A DNA stretch of 7,250 nt from Akkermansiaceae bacterium (lineage in GTDB: Bacteria > Verrucomicrobiota > Verrucomicrobiia > Verrucomicrobiales > Akkermansiaceae). A program made the position numbers and the translations under genes. The notes beneath the pieces are model-generated. The model had not been told where the DNA came from. It was given only the letters and a program-made list of their open reading frames with translations, and ran no database searches. Position 1 is the stretch's first letter. Every line of letters starts with the position of its first letter. Positions 5,845 to 7,250 of this stretch are shown here, piece after piece. The DNA is taken from contig JALZVA010000186.1 of NCBI GenBank assembly GCA_023301335.1, positions 1-7,250 on the forward strand. The letters are read 5' to 3'.

Positions 5845-7250
5845 ATGTCAAAGGCACTTAAACTCAGCCCAGAACAAGACGCTAACTTAAGAGCGAGCAT
5901 TGACCGCTCTCTGCGTCACCCAGTGATGTTCTTCTTCACTAGTGGTGCAGTATGGTTGGCCGTGTCCCTCGTTCTCGGCATTATCGCATCGATTAAATCT
6001 CATAACCCTGAGTTTCTCGATATCCCTGGATTCACTTACGGTCGTATCAAAGCCGCGCACATGGATGCACTGATCTACGGATGGTGTGCACAGGCAGCAT
6101 TTGGGGTCATGATCTGGTTGATGGCACGTCTCGCTCGTCAGGTCTGCCGCTGTGCAGGAATGATCCTTGCAGCTGGTCACGTCTGGAATGCAGCAGTAGG
6201 AGTAGGGATCACTTGGATCTTGGTCTTCGGAGCTTCAGGTAAAGAGTGGATGCAGATGCCTGAAAATGTGTATCCTGTATTGATTCTCTGCTATGCAGTG
6301 ATCGGGATCGGTTCTTTTATCAACTTCCGCACCCGTCGTGGAGGCCATGTTTATATTTCTCAGTGGTACCTTCTGGCTGCCTTATTCTGGTTCCCTTGGG
6401 TGCTTGCCACTGCACATGTGTTTGTGAATTTCTACGAAGGCGCACCTCTAGGTGCAGAGGCCGTGAATAACTGGTACCGTTCTGCAGTTCTCTTCCTATT
6501 CTTTACACCAGTAGCTATCGCAAGTGCGTATTACCTAGCTCCTAAAATTACAGGCCGCCCAGTTTACAGTTATAACTTAGGTCTCATCGGATTCTGGATT
6601 CTTGCCGTTACAGCTCCTTGGGCAGGGATGGAAAAGATCTTTGGTGCTCCTTACGCCTCTTTCCTTCAGCATGCAGGTGCTGCTGCCACGATTCTATTCC
6701 TTGCTCCTGCCGTAGCTGTAGGGGTGAACATCCTGATGACAGTGAAGAGCCAAATGCACCTAGTGAAATCTAGTCCATCTCTTCTTTTCACTTCTATGGG
6801 TATCGTAGGACTGCTCCTTACAGGAGTTCTCGGAGCCTTACTTTCATTCCCAGTCGCTATGCCTTACACGAACTTCACACTCGCACGTTACGGCTATGAG
6901 ATGATGGCACTCTACGGGTTCTTCTCTATGTGTATGTTCGGAGCTATCTACTTCATCGTGCCACGTATCACTGGCCGTGAGTGGGTCTTTACTAAGGCGA
7001 TTAAGTTACACTTTTTCTTCTCTCTCTACGGAGTGCTCTTCGTAGCTGTCTGGTGTGGAATGCTCGGAGGATTCATGCAGGGACTCACGCTTCAAGATAT
7101 TGGCGAAGGACCTTATGCGATGGCGAATAAGGCATACGCCTATAACTGGTCGATCACCGTGGGATGGGCATTTGTAGCTGTGGCCAATGTCGCCTTCTGT
7201 CTCCACCTCCTTCTCATGTGGCTCCGTCTCGGACGCCGTAGCTCACACCC
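5845..7250 (+). CDS. CcoN-like heme-copper oxidase subunit I family protein lacking CuB and heme b3 ligands (3' truncated by window)
   Basis: This open frame runs from ATG 5845 past the window end (468 full codons seen). It belongs to the cbb3-type oxidase subunit I (CcoN) family by overall pattern: about twelve helices, FTYGRIKAAHMDALIYGW (63-80) with the first low-spin heme histidine at His72, YISQWYLLAALFWFPW (170-185), AYYLAPKITGRPVYSYNLG (228-246) and AIYFIVPRITGREW (367-380). By gap-free eye alignment to remembered CcoN sequences, the active-site residues are missing. The first CuB His is Ser213 (in NNWYRSAV), the His-His pair is Glu263-Lys264 (in WAGMEKIF), the cross-linked Tyr is Ala257, and the helix-X His-x-His is Tyr351-Glu352-Met353. 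It is therefore unlikely to reduce oxygen or NO in the known way. A TAA at 5839-5841 in the same frame makes ATG 5845 the first ATG start. Most databases would label it cbb3-type cytochrome c oxidase subunit I (ccoN). I leave the symbol blank because catalysis looks lost. A fusion to a CcoO-like part beyond the window cannot be excluded. Confidence 0.85.
   Translation, partial: MSKALKLSPEQDANLRASIDRSLRHPVMFFFTSGAVWLAVSLVLGIIASIKSHNPEFLDIPGFTYGRIKAAHMDALIYGWCAQAAFGVMIWLMARLARQVCRCAGMILAAGHVWNAAVGVGITWILVFGASGKEWMQMPENVYPVLILCYAVIGIGSFINFRTRRGGHVYISQWYLLAALFWFPWVLATAHVFVNFYEGAPLGAEAVNNWYRSAVLFLFFTPVAIASAYYLAPKITGRPVYSYNLGLIGFWILAVTAPWAGMEKIFGAPYASFLQHAGAAATILFLAPAVAVGVNILMTVKSQMHLVKSSPSLLFTSMGIVGLLLTGVLGALLSFPVAMPYTNFTLARYGYEMMALYGFFSMCMFGAIYFIVPRITGREWVFTKAIKLHFFFSLYGVLFVAVWCGMLGGFMQGLTLQDIGEGPYAMANKAYAYNWSITVGWAFVAVANVAFCLHLLLMWLRLGRRSSH

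Noticed and set aside
5845..7250. A normal catalytic cbb3 oxidase subunit I or nitric oxide reductase NorB
   Set aside because: The fold signatures match, but neither the CuB/FeB histidines nor the helix-X His-x-His are present in the translation, checked codon by codon at 6481, 6613, 6631-6636, 6895 and 6901.
1..7250. Mobile elements, CRISPR arrays, tRNA or rRNA genes, signs of recent transfer
   Set aside because: Coding sequence fills almost the whole window in one direction, codon choice looks even between genes, and no terminal repeats, spaced repeats or RNA-gene patterns were seen.

Overview
The window lies inside one tightly packed, same-strand operon for a bacterial respiratory chain. 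It holds the end of actB, all of actC, actD, actE and actF, which encode Alternative Complex III (ACIII, a quinol:electron-acceptor oxidoreductase that replaces the bc1 complex). These are followed by a small single-helix membrane protein and by most of a protein of the heme-copper oxidase subunit I family, closest to CcoN of cbb3 oxidases. All genes are on the + strand with gaps of only 21 to 38 bases, so co-transcription is very likely. There is no gene-free stretch above 300 bases, and I saw no RNA gene, mobile element, CRISPR array or convincing terminator.

Layout: 1-1290 actB 3' part (iron-sulfur domain with ligands for three [4Fe-4S] and one [3Fe-4S] cluster); 1324-2817 actC (NrfD/PsrC-like quinol-site subunit); 2855-3412 actD (DUF3341, two helices, GTG start chosen); 3434-4087 actE (mono-heme cytochrome c); 4126-5514 actF (second ten-helix membrane subunit); 5539-5808 small unknown membrane protein; 5845 to the window end, CcoN-like protein. 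In the expected scheme, quinol is oxidised at ActC, electrons pass through the ActB clusters to the ActE heme c, and then to a terminal acceptor.

The most striking point is the last gene. It keeps the CcoN fold signature and the first low-spin heme histidine (His72). By eye alignment, however, it has lost every residue that binds CuB (His to Ser213, His-His to Glu263-Lys264), the catalytic tyrosine (Ala257) and both helix-X heme histidines (Tyr351 and Met353). It is annotated by homology as an oxidase subunit but should not be able to reduce oxygen or NO by the known mechanism. A non-catalytic, ACIII-linked heme-copper-oxidase-like subunit is the best candidate here for an undescribed system.

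A second unusual signal is a conserved decamer AATTTAACGA that sits 9-13 bases before the starts of actC, actD and actF, while no gene in the window has a clear Shine-Dalgarno site. This suggests a lineage-specific leader element.

Organism: an aerobic or facultative bacterium with ACIII and poor use of Shine-Dalgarno sites. The roughly balanced base composition, the operon order and the CcoN-type partner make me favour Verrucomicrobiota, with Bacteroidota or Planctomycetota as alternatives. This is an inference from overall character, not a database match.
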